DNA of 64,000 nucleotides from contig NZ_JSUS01000009.1 in the NCBI RefSeq assembly GCF_000805455.1, positions 124,001 through 188,000 of the forward strand, written 5' to 3'. The first letter of the stretch is position 1. The number at the start of each line of letters is the position of its first letter. Positions 1-8,370 of this stretch are shown here, piece after piece. This DNA is from Acinetobacter sp. A47. Lineage in GTDB: Bacteria; Pseudomonadota; Gammaproteobacteria; Pseudomonadales; Moraxellaceae. A model generated the notes under the pieces. It did no database searches. It worked only from the letters and a program-made list of their open reading frames with translations, and was not told where the DNA came from. The translations under genes and the position numbers were made by a program.

Positions 1-3
1 TTC

Positions 4-33
4 TAAAAGGCTTAGTTTTAAACTAAGCCTTTA
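4..33 (-). terminator. Rho-independent terminator of the toxin-antitoxin operon
   Basis: A perfect 13-bp inverted repeat (arms 6-18 and 20-32) is followed on the minus strand by a short T run. The right arm overlaps the TAA stop codon of the PIN toxin gene (31-33), so the transcript ends right at the end of the operon. Confidence 0.75.
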
Positions 34-438
34 ATCAACCAAACCACTCGGTAAAGCCACCTTTAATTCAGCAAACTTATAATCCTGAATATTTCGAGTG
101 ACAATCATCGTACAACCAAAACTCAAAGCAGCAAAATGCTGAATAGCATCTTCAAAATCAGTAAATTTAGACTCTAAAGCATTGGTAATTCCAACATGAT
201 CTACAGGAATAATGACGAAAAATTTTAGAAGCTGCTTTATAAATATACGAGCCTTCTCATCCCCACCTAACTTACGCAAAATATAGTAAATATTGGCAAC
301 ACTATTGGATGAAATACAGCCTGTAAAAGTTCTATTTTCACACAAGGCCAGAACAGACTGACTCGCCTCAACAAAAGGCTGACGCGCTAAAGCGACATCT
401 AAAATCACATCAGAGTCGATAAAAATACGCTCACTCAT
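31..438 (-). CDS. PIN-domain toxin (VapC-like, PIN_3 type)
   Basis: This 135-aa protein looks like a PIN-domain ribonuclease, the toxin of a type II toxin-antitoxin pair. The N-terminal strand FIDSDVILDV carries the first metal-binding aspartates (D8, D10). A central segment reads ANIYYILRK, and the C-terminal part has the acidic DFEDAIQ motif followed by VTRN-x-QDY, the usual order in this PIN subgroup. The canonical glutamate of VapC in the second motif is not obvious, as in other members of this subgroup. Its ATG overlaps the stop of the upstream antitoxin gene by 4 bp (ATGA), so the two are translationally coupled. The RNA target cannot be predicted. Confidence 0.85.
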   Translation of the reverse strand: MSERIFIDSDVILDVALARQPFVEASQSVLALCENRTFTGCISSNSVANIYYILRKLGGDEKARIFIKQLLKFFVIIPVDHVGITNALESKFTDFEDAIQHFAALSFGCTMIVTRNIQDYKFAELKVALPSGLVD

Positions 439-686
439 AGATGCTTTTCCATACGTCCATCTGCAAGTAATTCTTTATAATCCTGCCCGTTATCCTGTTC
501 TGCAAACATTCCAGTTAAATGCTCTGTAATTGGGGCGTGAAGCTCATTGGTTCTATTCGCTTGAGCTGAGATACGGTCCAAATAAGCCTCTACCAGGCTA
601 GAAACACTTTGCTGATGCTGTTGAGCATAATGTTTTGCTCGTTCAATCACATTTTTATCAATAGACAATGTTAATTTTGCTTGCAT
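435..686 (-). CDS. DUF6364-type antitoxin
   Basis: This 83-aa protein begins with AKLTLSIDKNVIERAKHYA, the N-terminal ribbon-helix-helix-like segment of small DUF6364 antitoxins. The rest is polar and probably flexible, and would wrap the toxin. It is first in a two-gene operon with the PIN toxin, in the usual order of antitoxin before toxin. A good ribosome-binding site (GGGAG) lies 7 bp before the ATG. A 10-bp palindrome surrounds the promoter -10, so autoregulation is likely. The family name is from recall of the motif, not a search. Confidence 0.8.
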   Translation of the reverse strand: MQAKLTLSIDKNVIERAKHYAQQHQQSVSSLVEAYLDRISAQANRTNELHAPITEHLTGMFAEQDNGQDYKELLADGRMEKHL

Positions 687-695
687 AAGTTTCTC

Positions 696-745
696 CCTAT
701 ACGTATTAACTATTTAATTATACGTATAGGTCATTTTTTAGCAAT
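696..745 (-). promoter_or_regulatory. Toxin-antitoxin promoter with palindromic operator
   Basis: On the minus strand a TATAAT -10 (717-722) sits 16 bp from a TTGCTA -35 (739-744). Two perfect 10-bp arms (696-705 and 721-730, CCTATACGTA and its complement) flank the start-site region, and the right arm overlaps the -10. This is where an autorepressing antitoxin would be expected to bind. Confidence 0.7.
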
Positions 746-776
746 TCCTTTTAATCAATAGAAAAAACTTAAACTT

Positions 777-1298
777 TTACTGGCCTCTTAACACACCCAA
801 CTTATTCCAGATATCAGGCGTTAAAAAAGTCGTCACTAATTTATTTAAATCAATATAACGCAAGGTGCCTTGCAACTGCTGTCTGACCGCTGGGTCTTTG
901 ACAATATCCTGCCCTGCACTCTGACCTAACTGCTGGAAAGCCTCCCCAACGGCCTTAACACCTTCAGCTTTAATCACGGCTTTGGTCTGCGTCGAACACT
1001 GCTCCACAATCACTCGCTGTAACACCTGCGCCAGTTTCTGATCTAACTGGGTTTTCTGCTCAGGCGTGACATTGCTGAATGCCTTTAAATCAGGATGCGC
1101 AGCCAAAGCACTAAACGTCCATTGTAAAACCGTGGTTTTATCGGCTGCGGTGGTCGATTTCACCAGACAATCACTGAGTTGATCGACCGTTGGTCCTGCC
1201 ATTGCCACCTGAGTAGTCCCCAACACAGCCGCAGCCATCAAGACAGAACGGCTCAGATGAGAAAAATTACGGCAGACAGAAGTATAAACGCGAGACAT
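777..1298 (-). CDS. Secreted protein of unknown function
   Basis: I do not recognise the family. The ATG at 1298 gives 173 aa and fits best: it is preceded by a GGAA ribosome-binding site and starts a classical signal peptide with a basic N-region, the core VLMAAAVLGTTQVA and likely cleavage after AMA. Longer in-frame starts up to 1343 would bury this signal. The mature part is mostly helical, with two cysteines (one in SDCLVK, one in EQCSTQ) that could form a disulfide in the periplasm. It lies before another secreted-protein gene on the same strand, 153 bp away, so they may or may not be co-transcribed. Confidence 0.65.
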   Translation of the reverse strand: MSRVYTSVCRNFSHLSRSVLMAAAVLGTTQVAMAGPTVDQLSDCLVKSTTAADKTTVLQWTFSALAAHPDLKAFSNVTPEQKTQLDQKLAQVLQRVIVEQCSTQTKAVIKAEGVKAVGEAFQQLGQSAGQDIVKDPAVRQQLQGTLRYIDLNKLVTTFLTPDIWNKLGVLRGQ

Positions 1299-1451
1299 AA
1301 GCACAGTTCCAAATTGCAATCTTTCCCTTTGTACCATGTACAAGGCAAATCATCTGTAATGTCGCTGTAAATTGCGTAAATCCACGCCTTTCAAGCTTTG
1401 CAAAAGTGTAAAATGCTCCTCTAAAACCATCCTATATTCCTGCATGTGCAT

Positions 1452-2228
1452 TTATTCCATACCGGCATAATCCCATGATGCGGGTATATCTGGCTGCTGC
1501 GGTGCTTTATTTAAATCAATATTCAGGTTACGACTGCCCTTAAATGATTTCTCGCCCGAATCTGATACAGGGGAGACATCCAGACTGTAACGATAACGAA
1601 ATTGCCAAAGCATTGGTTTGATCGGACGGATATCCAGACTCAGGCTATCTTCATCATGACATTTTCCTTTAGAGCGTTCATAGTCCTGTTCCGAGAAACA
1701 GGCCCGAATCATCCGGTTAAAGCTAAAAGGATAATTTTTGATAAAGACACGTTCATTGCCGGAATCCTCTAACTCGTAAAAGCTGGCACGCTCAATGCCA
1801 GCGCCGCCTCCCGAATACATTTCAGAATATTGATCCAGGATTGCAATTGCATAACGCTGTTGAGTCAGCGGAAAAAGCTTGGGAAATATATATTGTTTAT
1901 GCCGGTCATCATCGCTTGCGACCGTCACAATACTCCATTTACTGTCCAGTTTAAGGCCGGTTGCTGTAGGCTTGAAGCGGGCAATATCATTCCGGCCCGA
2001 TAACATCCATAAATGACCGTCCGCAGTTTTTAAGCTGCGCCATTGTACACCTTGCTGGCAGAAGTCCTTGATTTGATCGCAGAGCTGCTTCTGTTCAGCC
2101 GAACTCAGCTGTCCCTTTTTAAATTCCACAATTTGTAGGGGTGCAGCAGATGTAATCGTACTTAAACAGGTCGATATAGCCAGCAACAGCATTACAGTCA
2201 AACCCGTCTTATTGTTCTGCATATTCAT
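1452..2228 (-). CDS. Secreted or periplasmic protein of unknown function
   Basis: This is a 258-aa protein with an N-terminal signal peptide (hydrophobic core LTVMLLLAISTCLSTITSA, likely cleavage before APLQ). The mature region is rich in beta-strand-type sequence, and pairs of cysteines (QLCDQIKDFC; ACFSEQ and KCHDED) suggest disulfides and a periplasmic location. I do not recognise a named domain. No transmembrane segment follows the signal, and no lipobox is present. It is read toward the other secreted-protein gene at 777-1298. Confidence 0.7.
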   Translation of the reverse strand: MNMQNNKTGLTVMLLLAISTCLSTITSAAPLQIVEFKKGQLSSAEQKQLCDQIKDFCQQGVQWRSLKTADGHLWMLSGRNDIARFKPTATGLKLDSKWSIVTVASDDDRHKQYIFPKLFPLTQQRYAIAILDQYSEMYSGGGAGIERASFYELEDSGNERVFIKNYPFSFNRMIRACFSEQDYERSKGKCHDEDSLSLDIRPIKPMLWQFRYRYSLDVSPVSDSGEKSFKGSRNLNIDLNKAPQQPDIPASWDYAGME

Positions 2229-2567
2229 TCCTTAGGCTATTTTTCTTTTCAATACATGATTTAACCATGATTCCAGCCTGATCAGGTATCCCCACTCCGA
2301 ACACTTAAAAATGTAGCAAGCGCTACCGTTGCCAGACTACTCAGCAATGCCCTACTGCCATGCATTTAACACTTTGCTGAACACCGTGTGATAAATCTCG
2401 GGTGGCATGGTCAGTCACAACCTTTGCCTTGTTTGCAATTATCCATCTACCTCCACCCGGTATAAATATCGAACCAGCACCAGCTAGTCGTGCATACTTG
2501 GTTATGGTCAGACTTATACCGTATGATCGGCTCAGATTGTACTTGAAGCCACAAGTTAAAATACCCG
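2229..2567. other. Intergenic stretch without a supported gene
   Basis: These 339 bp separate the LysR gene from the secreted-protein gene. A 76-codon minus-strand frame (2341-2571) starts with TTG overlapping the LysR stop and has no convincing ribosome-binding site. I see no terminator, repeat or RNA gene. It may be gene debris. Confidence 0.4.
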
Positions 2568-3467
2568 TCAAATGGCTTGGCTGGCTTGAAGCAGACTTAA
2601 GAAATGTTCAGCCCGAATACTCCGGCCTTGGGCACGACAAATCGCATAGATCGGGGCAATACATGGTTTTTTTGCCTCAAGTGCTTTATACACGATCTGC
2701 TTGTTCCAGAAATCCTGAATTGATGCAGGGACAATGGACAGTCCAATCCCTGCCGCAATCAGGTTGAGGCTTGAGGTCAGGCGGGGCGCCTCCTGTACAA
2801 TATTGGGACTAAAGCCTGCCTGATAGCAATTTGCCAGAATATTATCAAACAGGTCCTGCCCTGCAAGACGGCGATACAACACAAATTCATAAGGTTCCAG
2901 ATCTAGCAAACGGATTGGTCCTGCATGCCCGGCCAGTGGATGGTTACTGGGTAAGGCCACAATCAAGGGTTCATCCAGTACATGGATACTCTGTACTGCG
3001 GCATGAATGGGCGCAGGCTTACGTAGAAAGACAATATCCAGTTTTTCATTGATCACGGCATCGGTTAAGGCGGTGCTGCTGTCCTCTTCCAGATGGATGG
3101 CCACTGCCGGAAACTGCTCGCGGAACTGACGTAATAAAGCCGGCAAAAAAGGATGTAAACCTGCGGAGTTGGTAAAACCGATATTGATCTGGCCTTCCAG
3201 CCCCTGAGCAATGTTCTTTACCCGTTTCGGAATCGACTGGGCATGCGCCAGAATGGTAATTGCTTCCTGATATAGCGCTTTGCCGGCCTCCGTAACCTCG
3301 ACACCACGTGGCAGACGTTTAAGCAAAGCCGTATCCAGTTCCTGTTCGAGGCTTTTAATCAATCGGGTCAAGGGCGGCTGTTGCATATGCAACCTGACGG
3401 CGGCTTTGGAAATATTACTTTCTTCAACCACAGCCACAAAGGCAGTGAGCTTATGAATATCAATCAT
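2568..3467 (-). CDS. LysR-family transcriptional regulator
   Basis: This 299-aa protein has the LysR layout. An N-terminal winged helix-turn-helix covers residues 1-60 (KLTAFVAVVEESNISKAAVRL, then QPPLTRLIKSLEQELDTALL). A linker helix follows, then a two-lobed effector-binding domain from about residue 90 (GQINIGFTNSAG). It is transcribed divergently from the two chromate-transporter genes, with about 100 bp between start codons, which is the typical position of a LysR regulator and its target. Two dyads in that gap are candidate binding sites. The ligand is unknown; regulation by chromate or another oxyanion is only inferred from the neighbours. Confidence 0.9.
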   Translation of the reverse strand: MIDIHKLTAFVAVVEESNISKAAVRLHMQQPPLTRLIKSLEQELDTALLKRLPRGVEVTEAGKALYQEAITILAHAQSIPKRVKNIAQGLEGQINIGFTNSAGLHPFLPALLRQFREQFPAVAIHLEEDSSTALTDAVINEKLDIVFLRKPAPIHAAVQSIHVLDEPLIVALPSNHPLAGHAGPIRLLDLEPYEFVLYRRLAGQDLFDNILANCYQAGFSPNIVQEAPRLTSSLNLIAAGIGLSIVPASIQDFWNKQIVYKALEAKKPCIAPIYAICRAQGRSIRAEHFLSLLQASQAI

Positions 3468-3469
3468 AC

Positions 3470-3523
3470 ATACCTTAAAAGTATAGATAATGGCAAAAAT
3501 AGCATTTGTGAATATACCACAAA
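3470..3523. promoter_or_regulatory. Candidate LysR binding sites in the divergent promoter
   Basis: Two inverted repeats lie between the LysR gene and the chromate-transporter genes. One is ATAC-N7-GTAT (3470-3484), which contains the T-N11-A pattern; the other is TTTGTG-N7-CACAAA (3505-3523). LysR proteins commonly bind such interrupted dyads. Which site serves activation or autoregulation cannot be told. Confidence 0.5.
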
Positions 3524-3567
3524 TCTTTCATGCTATAGCTCACAAGGTTGAACAGAAAGGTAATCCA

Positions 3568-4140
3568 ATGAAAGCCCAAGTCCTCTCAATACAGCATGAG
3601 CCTCTGAGTACAGCTCCTGATTGTAAGGCACTATTTACGGGGTTTATGCAATTGGGATTAATGGGGTTTGGTGGCGTGCTGCCACTGGCTCATCGCATTA
3701 TCGTTGAAGAACACAAATGGATTGATGCAGGCAAATTTACCGACTTGCTTGGCGTATGCCAGTTATTACCGGGCGGTAACATCATCAATATGGCCGTGGC
3801 CATTGGAATGGAATTTCAGGGCGTTAAAGGTGCGATCAGCTCAGTCCTCGGTTTGATCTCCGCCCCAACAGCAATCGTGCTGATCATCTATCAGGTCTAT
3901 GAACATTTTCAATATCTCCCTGCCGTCAAACATATGATTCAGGGACTGGCCGCTGCTGCCGCAGGCTTGCTGTTTGCAACAGGCCTGAAGATGCTCAGGC
4001 CGATTTTAAAGAGCTATCTGACCATATTTACCATTGGCCTGACCTTTATTTTTATGCTCTGGGTCAAACTGCCATTGGCACTGACGTTAGCGATGCTACT
4101 GGCCATTAACATGCTGGTATTGGGAGTGAAAAAATCATGA
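3568..4140 (+). CDS. Chromate transporter, first half (short-chain CHR)
   Basis: This 190-aa inner-membrane protein belongs to the CHR chromate-transporter superfamily. It holds one CHR domain, with LFTGFMQLGLMGFGGVLPLAHR near the N-terminus, LLPGGNIINMAVAIG in the middle and five or so hydrophobic helices. Long ChrA proteins fuse two such halves; here they are separate genes, and this one overlaps the next by 4 bp (ATGA). The ATG at 3568 is preferred because AAAGG lies 8 bp upstream; in-frame starts reach back to 3490. The pair probably forms a heterodimer that exports chromate by proton exchange, although some CHR pairs transport other anions. Confidence 0.85.
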   Translation: MKAQVLSIQHEPLSTAPDCKALFTGFMQLGLMGFGGVLPLAHRIIVEEHKWIDAGKFTDLLGVCQLLPGGNIINMAVAIGMEFQGVKGAISSVLGLISAPTAIVLIIYQVYEHFQYLPAVKHMIQGLAAAAAGLLFATGLKMLRPILKSYLTIFTIGLTFIFMLWVKLPLALTLAMLLAINMLVLGVKKS

Positions 4141-4652
4141 TCTTACTTACCCTTGCCGTGGTTTTTACTCAGCTTTCACTACTGGCCTTTGGTGGTGGCA
4201 ATGCCATTCTGCCGGAAATGCAGCATCAGGTGGTAACCGTGCACCAATGGATGAGTGCAGAACAGTTTAGCTCGCTATTTGCCATGGCACAGGCGGCACC
4301 CGGCCCCAATATGATGATTGTGCCTCTGGTCGGCTGGCATGTGGCAGGCCCGGCAGGTTTACTCATCACCTCATTGGCAAAATTTGGCCCTTCGTCAATC
4401 ATTACCATATATGCACTCAAATTCTGGGAACGCTTTAAAGCCAATCCGTTACGGGCACGTTTTGAAAAAGCCCTGAAACCGATTACTGTTGGCTTGGTCT
4501 TGGTCAGTGCCTGGATGATTGCCGATACATCTGCACAAAACCTGCTTCTGGTCATGATCGTGATCTTGACTGCCCTCCTCGGCATGTTTAAGAAAATTCA
4601 CCCGTTATGGGTCATGGCAGCCGGTGCAGGACTGGGGATCTGCTTTCTGTAA
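4137..4652 (+). CDS. Chromate transporter, second half (short-chain CHR)
   Basis: This 171-aa partner has a second CHR domain: LLAFGGGNAILPEMQ near the N-terminus, AQAAPGPNMMIVPLVGW as the proline-rich motif, and hydrophobic helices to the C-terminus. Its start codon overlaps the end of the first-half gene, so equal synthesis by translational coupling is likely. The two halves have opposite predicted membrane topology in known short-chain CHR pairs, which is consistent with a functional heterodimer here. A bidirectional terminator follows 18 bp after the stop. Confidence 0.85.
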   Translation: MILLTLAVVFTQLSLLAFGGGNAILPEMQHQVVTVHQWMSAEQFSSLFAMAQAAPGPNMMIVPLVGWHVAGPAGLLITSLAKFGPSSIITIYALKFWERFKANPLRARFEKALKPITVGLVLVSAWMIADTSAQNLLLVMIVILTALLGMFKKIHPLWVMAAGAGLGICFL

Positions 4653-4670
4653 GCCTCAGCAAGATATATA

Positions 4671-4697
4671 AAAAAACCTGCATGATGCAGGTTTTTT
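4671..4697. terminator. Bidirectional terminator between chr genes and M13 peptidase
   Basis: A perfect inverted repeat (arms 4671-4683 and 4685-4697, core ACCTGCAT) has A runs on the left and T runs on the right, so it can end transcription from both convergent genes. Confidence 0.85.
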
Positions 4698-4708
4698 ATG
4701 TTTCCGGT

Positions 4709-6760
4709 TTACCAGATGCTCACGCGTTTCTCTGGCGGCAAATACATGCGGTCTCCTTCCTTGATCTGGAAGGCATCATAAAACGGTGTCTGATTGACCA
4801 AAGCACCATTGGCTCTCACTCTGTCCGGTGCATGTGGATCGGTTTTCAAATATACGATTGCTTGTGCTTGACGGGTTTTGGCACGCCAGACCTGCGCCCA
4901 GCCCATATAGAACCGCTGCTCGCCAGTCTGCCCATCAATTACGGGAGCGGGTTTGCCTCCCAAAGAAATCTGGTAGGCTTTATAAGCAATCGACAAACCA
5001 GAATTATCGGCAATATTTTCCCCCAAAGTCAGCTCACCATTGACGTGATAGCCTGCAATCGGCTCATAGGCATTGTATTGCGCCACCAAAGCCTGGGTTT
5101 TGGCCTTAAACTTCTGATGATCCTGTGCTGTCCACCAGTTGCGCATATTGCCCAGCTCATCAAACTGGCTGCCCTGATCATCAAAACCATGACTGATCTC
5201 ATGCCCGATGACACTGCCAATCCCGCCATAATTGACGGCATCATCGGCCTCGATATTAAAGAATGGCGGTTGTAAGATCGCAGCAGGAAAGACGATTTCA
5301 TTTGAGGATGGATTGTAATAGGCATTCACCGTTTGCGGTGACATAAACCATTCATCACGATCAACAGGTTTACCCAGCTTATCCAGTTCTTGCTGATGCT
5401 CAAACTGTCTGGCCCGCAGCACATTCCCGACCAGATCATCAGCCTTGATCTGCAAGGCTGAATAATCACGCCATTTTTTCGGATAACCCACTTTAATCGA
5501 CAGGCTGTCCAGCTTTTTCTTGGCCTGCACCTTGGTGGCAGGACTCATCCAGTCCAGCTCGCTGATGCTTTGATCATAAGCCCGTATCAGGTTCTGAACC
5601 AGCACATCCATACGCTGTTTCTTGTCGGCAGAAAAATGCTTTTCTACATACAGCTTGCCCAGTCCATCCCCCAGCACCCCATTGACCATCTGGATACCAC
5701 GTTTCCAGCGTACTTCCTGCTCTCCGACATCACGTAAGGTCTTGCCATAAAAAGCAAAGCTCTCATCGACCAACGCTTTATCCAGATAAGGGGCAAAACT
5801 GCTGATCAGGTTCCATTTAAAATAAGCTTTCCAGACTGGCAGAGGTGTTTTTTGCAGCACCGGATCAAGTGCCTTGAAATAGCTTAACTGATGTACCTGA
5901 ATGGTCTGGATTTTATCGTTGACACCAACCGTAGTCAGGTAGGTATTCCAGTCAAAACTGCCCGTTAATTTTTTTAACTCGCCGGTTTTATAAATATTGT
6001 AGCGTTTGGATAAATCACGGTTCTGGACGTTGCTCCATTGAATCCGGGCCAGTGCCGTTTCAAGCTGCAAAATATCCTGTGCATGCCAGGCTGCTTGCGT
6101 ATCACCAGCCAGTTGCAACATACGTTGAATATGCTGCACATATTTGCTGCGGGTTTCTACAAATTTTTTATCGTCTTTTAAATAATAATCCCGATCCGGC
6201 AGGCCCAGTTTACGCTGGAGCAAACCTGCAATCATGACATCGGAACATTTCATGTCCTGATCAATACTGATATCAAACGGCCCTCTGACACCAATCCGGG
6301 AGAAATGTCCCATCAGTCCGGCCAGCTCGGCCTTGTTCCGAATCGCGTCCACCCGTGCCAGTTCCGGCTTTAACGGCCTGATTCCTTGCGCTTCAATTGC
6401 TTTTTCATCCATAAAGCTGGCATAGAGATGAGCAACCTTCTGCTCGACACTGCCTGCCGGCCATGTTTTAGTACCCAGCTCATCAACAATGGCATGCAGC
6501 TGATTGATTGATAATTCATGCAACTCGTTGAAAGTCCCCCAGCGTGCCTTATCTGCTGGAATTTCAGTATTTTTTAACCACGTGCCATTTACATAGTCAT
6601 AAAAGTCATGACTGGCACGCACACTCTGGTCAATATATTGCTGGTCAATTCCTGATGTTTTTTGAGTTAAGCTGGACTGTGTGGCTTGAGTTGCCCATAC
6701 ATGTGCAGTAACAGTCGCCAGCGCAAGCACCAAGGCACTTTTAAGCAATATAGGTTTCAT
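4709..6760 (-). CDS. M13-family (neprilysin-like/PepO) zinc metallopeptidase
   Basis: This 683-aa protein has a signal peptide (KSALVLALATVTAHVWA, cleavage before TQA), so it acts in the periplasm or outside the cell. It shows the M13 order: a long N-terminal helical domain (SHDFYDYVNGTWL near residue 50), NAYYNPSSNEIVFPAAILQPPFF, the zinc site H520-E521-x-x-H524, and ENIADNSG, which supplies the third ligand. The length matches the 650-700 aa typical of the family. It cleaves peptides up to a few kilodaltons. It stands alone on the minus strand, with terminators on both sides. Confidence 0.93.
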   Translation of the reverse strand: MKPILLKSALVLALATVTAHVWATQATQSSLTQKTSGIDQQYIDQSVRASHDFYDYVNGTWLKNTEIPADKARWGTFNELHELSINQLHAIVDELGTKTWPAGSVEQKVAHLYASFMDEKAIEAQGIRPLKPELARVDAIRNKAELAGLMGHFSRIGVRGPFDISIDQDMKCSDVMIAGLLQRKLGLPDRDYYLKDDKKFVETRSKYVQHIQRMLQLAGDTQAAWHAQDILQLETALARIQWSNVQNRDLSKRYNIYKTGELKKLTGSFDWNTYLTTVGVNDKIQTIQVHQLSYFKALDPVLQKTPLPVWKAYFKWNLISSFAPYLDKALVDESFAFYGKTLRDVGEQEVRWKRGIQMVNGVLGDGLGKLYVEKHFSADKKQRMDVLVQNLIRAYDQSISELDWMSPATKVQAKKKLDSLSIKVGYPKKWRDYSALQIKADDLVGNVLRARQFEHQQELDKLGKPVDRDEWFMSPQTVNAYYNPSSNEIVFPAAILQPPFFNIEADDAVNYGGIGSVIGHEISHGFDDQGSQFDELGNMRNWWTAQDHQKFKAKTQALVAQYNAYEPIAGYHVNGELTLGENIADNSGLSIAYKAYQISLGGKPAPVIDGQTGEQRFYMGWAQVWRAKTRQAQAIVYLKTDPHAPDRVRANGALVNQTPFYDAFQIKEGDRMYLPPEKRVSIW

Positions 6761-6920
6761 GATTTATCCTGTTGATTTAGGTTTTCAGTTATACACAAGC
6801 AAAATGAAAGATCATTAATTGAATCAAAAGACTATAGTGAAACATAGGCCTCAGATAAAGTCATTTTCGTTGCAATATATATTCACTTTTCACATAAAAA
6901 CCACAATCACAGACAATACC

Positions 6921-6945
6921 AAAAGCCGAAGCAATCTGCTTCGGC
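6921..6945 (-). terminator. sbmA: Terminator downstream of sbmA
   Basis: The hairpin GCCGAAGC-N5-GCTTCGGC (6925-6945) is followed on the minus strand by TTTT. It lies 18 bp past the sbmA stop codon. Confidence 0.85.
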
Positions 6946-6963
6946 CTAGTTCGGTTTAACAGC

Positions 6964-8157
6964 CTAATCCAGAGTCTTTTCAAAAGCTTTAAGACGTTTA
7001 TAGATAGATAATAATTCAATAATCGTTGGCCATGAGGTAATCAGGTATTGAAAGGAGGTTCTCACTTGCTGGAATACATTCAGGATTTGCATCATGACAC
7101 CCAGCGTTACTGCACCCGCGGCAATTGAGGGCGCCAGAATAAAAACGCCATATAAATTATCTAGTTGCAAATACCAGATACGCACCAGATTAAAGTAGGT
7201 ATAATGAAAATACAGCTTAAAATAATTCAGGCGAACCTTACTGAAAAGCTCTTTCAAGGTCAATGGATCGGCACGGGTTGCATGATCTTCACCATACACC
7301 AGTTCCTTACGATAAGCAGCTTCAACCTTCTGGTTATTAAATTCCAGACCGGGCAGCTTATACCCCACCAGCATCAACACCACGGTTCCAAAAATTGCCC
7401 AGCCTAGGGCTGCAATCATTAAAGCATGCGGAATCTCGCCCACAACCGGCAACACTTTTACATGAACTGAAAGTTGCAAGAGGATCGGTAAAAAGGCAAT
7501 CAGGGTCATGATCGCTTCAATAAAGCTGACTCCCAGACTTTCTGAAGTCTTTGCAAAACGCATGGTATCTTCCTGCACACGCTGTGAAGCCCCTTCAATA
7601 TGGCGGAGCCGGTCCCAATATTGGGTGTAGTACTCATTCATGGCGGTTCGCCAGCGGAAAATATAATGGCTGACAAAAAACAGGTTTAATACGGCAATGG
7701 TGACATAGACCATCGCAATAAAGATGAACGTCAGCATTTCGCTATAAAGCAGGTTGAGGTCTCCACCGCCACTCGATACCATTTTCTGGATTAAATTGTA
7801 AAAAGGCTGATACCAGGCATTAATCACCACATCAACCTGCACACTGAACCAGATATTAAACAGGATAAAGGCAGAGCCCCAGATCGACCATATTTGCCAT
7901 TTATTGGCTGAACAGATACGCCAGAAACCGGCAAACAAAGCGGTTGCAATCAGAAACCAGAGATAAAACCACAGAAATGAAGGGGCCCAGAAACGGCTGA
8001 CATCAATCGGGAGTTGGGCATCGCTATAGCCCCGAGCAAAACCGAGATATTCACCCCAGCTATGACCACTGCTGTACCATAGCAACATGTTGAGTGATAG
8101 CCAGATCACCACGGAAATAAAAAATGGCCGCGGGTTTGGAAAAAAAGACTTAAACAT
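6964..8157 (-). CDS. sbmA: SbmA/BacA-type peptide antibiotic transporter
   Basis: This 397-aa inner-membrane protein imports proline-rich and other peptides, using the proton gradient, and forms a homodimer in E. coli. It starts [12 protein letters not shown], nearly the same as E. coli SbmA, and keeps the family blocks NNFFVSHY-like [37 protein letters not shown], and [22 protein letters not shown]. About seven hydrophobic helices are visible. An ATG four codons upstream (8169) is in frame, but the start at 8157 matches the family. SbmA lacks a nucleotide-binding domain, as expected. It is read alone between an M13 peptidase and a patatin-like lipoprotein. Confidence 0.95.
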   Translation of the reverse strand: MFKSFFPNPRPFFISVVIWLSLNMLLWYSSGHSWGEYLGFARGYSDAQLPIDVSRFWAPSFLWFYLWFLIATALFAGFWRICSANKWQIWSIWGSAFILFNIWFSVQVDVVINAWYQPFYNLIQKMVSSGGGDLNLLYSEMLTFIFIAMVYVTIAVLNLFFVSHYIFRWRTAMNEYYTQYWDRLRHIEGASQRVQEDTMRFAKTSESLGVSFIEAIMTLIAFLPILLQLSVHVKVLPVVGEIPHALMIAALGWAIFGTVVLMLVGYKLPGLEFNNQKVEAAYRKELVYGEDHATRADPLTLKELFSKVRLNYFKLYFHYTYFNLVRIWYLQLDNLYGVFILAPSIAAGAVTLGVMMQILNVFQQVRTSFQYLITSWPTIIELLSIYKRLKAFEKTLD

Positions 8158-8370
8158 CGTGTTTAACAATCCTTGTTGTGTTGCAATTAACTTTAGTCGT
8201 CATCCTATGACTTCAAACTTAAAACGCTTAGAGAGAAAAGTTTTATGTTTTGTAGATATTTACTATTTTTCTGCTGGTTTTAATAGTTTTTTGTAGAATA
8301 TTTATCTCTCAGAACACTAATGATTACCAGACTGGCTCAGTATAAATCTCACTCAGCCAGCCAGCGATGG

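Noticed and set aside
2341..2571. 76-codon minus-strand frame between LysR and the secreted-protein gene
   Set aside because: It starts with TTG overlapping the LysR stop, has no good ribosome-binding site, and no family resemblance; left as unannotated.
4607..5275. Long plus-strand frame antisense to the M13 peptidase
   Set aside because: The opposite strand encodes a complete peptidase with intact catalytic motifs; this frame crosses the terminator.
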